Assembly: GCA_021234155.1 (NCBI GenBank)
Contig: JAJEKV010000091.1
Span: forward strand, 496,001-560,000
Source of the DNA: Isoetes taiwanensis
Taxonomy: Eukaryota; Streptophyta; Lycopodiopsida; Isoetales; Isoetaceae
Length of the DNA stretch: 64,000 nucleotides
Reading direction: 5' to 3'
The notes beneath the pieces are model-generated. The model was not told the DNA's origin, searched no databases, and was given only the letters and a program-made list of their open reading frames with translations. This document shows, one piece after another, positions 63,840 to 64,000 of this stretch. The number at the start of each line of letters is the position of its first letter. Within the stretch, counting starts at the first letter, position 1. A program made the position numbers and the translations under genes.

Positions 63840-64000
63840 TAGCATCCTTATTGCTACTAAGGTTTTTCCCCCGAAAACCCTTCGGGGCGGGGGTTTTTTA
63901 ATCCTGGTAGTAATACGCCTGCTGCTCTCTCTTTGTACTTGGGTCCCATAGGCCAGTTGGTCTCCGTGGACGATAAAATCATATTCTATTCTATTCTATT
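63840..64000 (+). mobile_element. LINE 3' end (copy F)
   Basis: It contains CCCGAAAACCCTTCGGGGCG (matching, inverted, 55595-55620), GGTCCCATAGGCCAGTTGG, TCTCCGTGGACGATAAAATC and a TATTC pentanucleotide tail running to the window edge. It is 5'-truncated to the 3' untranslated region. Confidence 0.85.

Overview
This window looks like nuclear DNA of a land plant, most likely a large repeat-rich genome of the seed-free vascular plant kind (fern or lycophyte grade; inference, low certainty). The evidence is a spliced SLAC1-type anion channel gene, plant-type GT-AG introns, a TATA/telo-box promoter, chromodomain Ty3 retrotransposons, a plant linker-histone pseudogene, and no bacterial operons, rRNA or CRISPR. 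Only one gene reads as an intact host gene: the SLAC1 homologue at 21818-23781 (minus, four exons, one of 32 nt). Almost everything else is transposable elements in various states of decay.

Layout. 1-4650: an old LINE (plus) with ORF1, endonuclease, reverse transcriptase (RT) and CCHC remnants, then a CT/CA microsatellite. 5740-7409: a Ty3-type gag with two zinc knuckles (minus). 8695-9165: a ~100-119 bp minisatellite. 9376-11383: the 5' half of a LINE (plus), cut off by a Ty3 pol fragment (11384-12966, minus), which abuts an unidentified transposase-like ORF (12967-13823, minus). 14.4-18.1 kb: small ORFs, a SINE, an array of GC-rich palindromes, a DUF8039-like ORF and a spliced gene of unknown function. 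18.2-18.7 kb: a chromovirus 3' end. 20.1-21.2 kb: a LINE scrap. 25374-28037: a DNA transposon with ~300 bp inverted termini. 28.6-31.4 kb: an L1-type ORF1 with no ORF2.

32.4-55.3 kb is the most interesting stretch, a three-level nest. The outer layer is a multi-exon Crypton-like tyrosine-recombinase gene (plus). An exon of it is split by a DNA transposon with inverted termini (34571-55158), whose transposase belongs to a family I cannot name and which also carries an FCP1/NIF-like phosphatase fragment. That transposon is in turn split, inside a minus-strand ORF, by a 13.3 kb Ty3 chromodomain LTR retrotransposon (41445-54712, minus) with ~1.64 kb LTRs, a PBS, a PPT and a GCAAC target-site duplication. 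Between its 5' LTR and gag this retrotransposon carries extra ORFs. One encodes a clear histone H3 fold, apparently once the C-terminal part of a larger fusion protein. A second has its own TATA/telo-box promoter. An H3-carrying LTR retrotransposon is, to my knowledge, undescribed and is the best candidate for a new system here.

55.5-59.9 kb: a nearly complete LINE (minus) whose endonuclease has two altered catalytic residues. 59.8-61.0 kb: the tail of a pogo-like transposase gene. 61.25-61.76 kb: a linker histone H1 pseudogene. 63.45-63.82 kb: a large imperfect hairpin. 63.84-64.0 kb: a LINE 3' end with a pentanucleotide tail. Many one-base frameshifts sit in homopolymers, so some breaks may be assembly errors rather than true decay.
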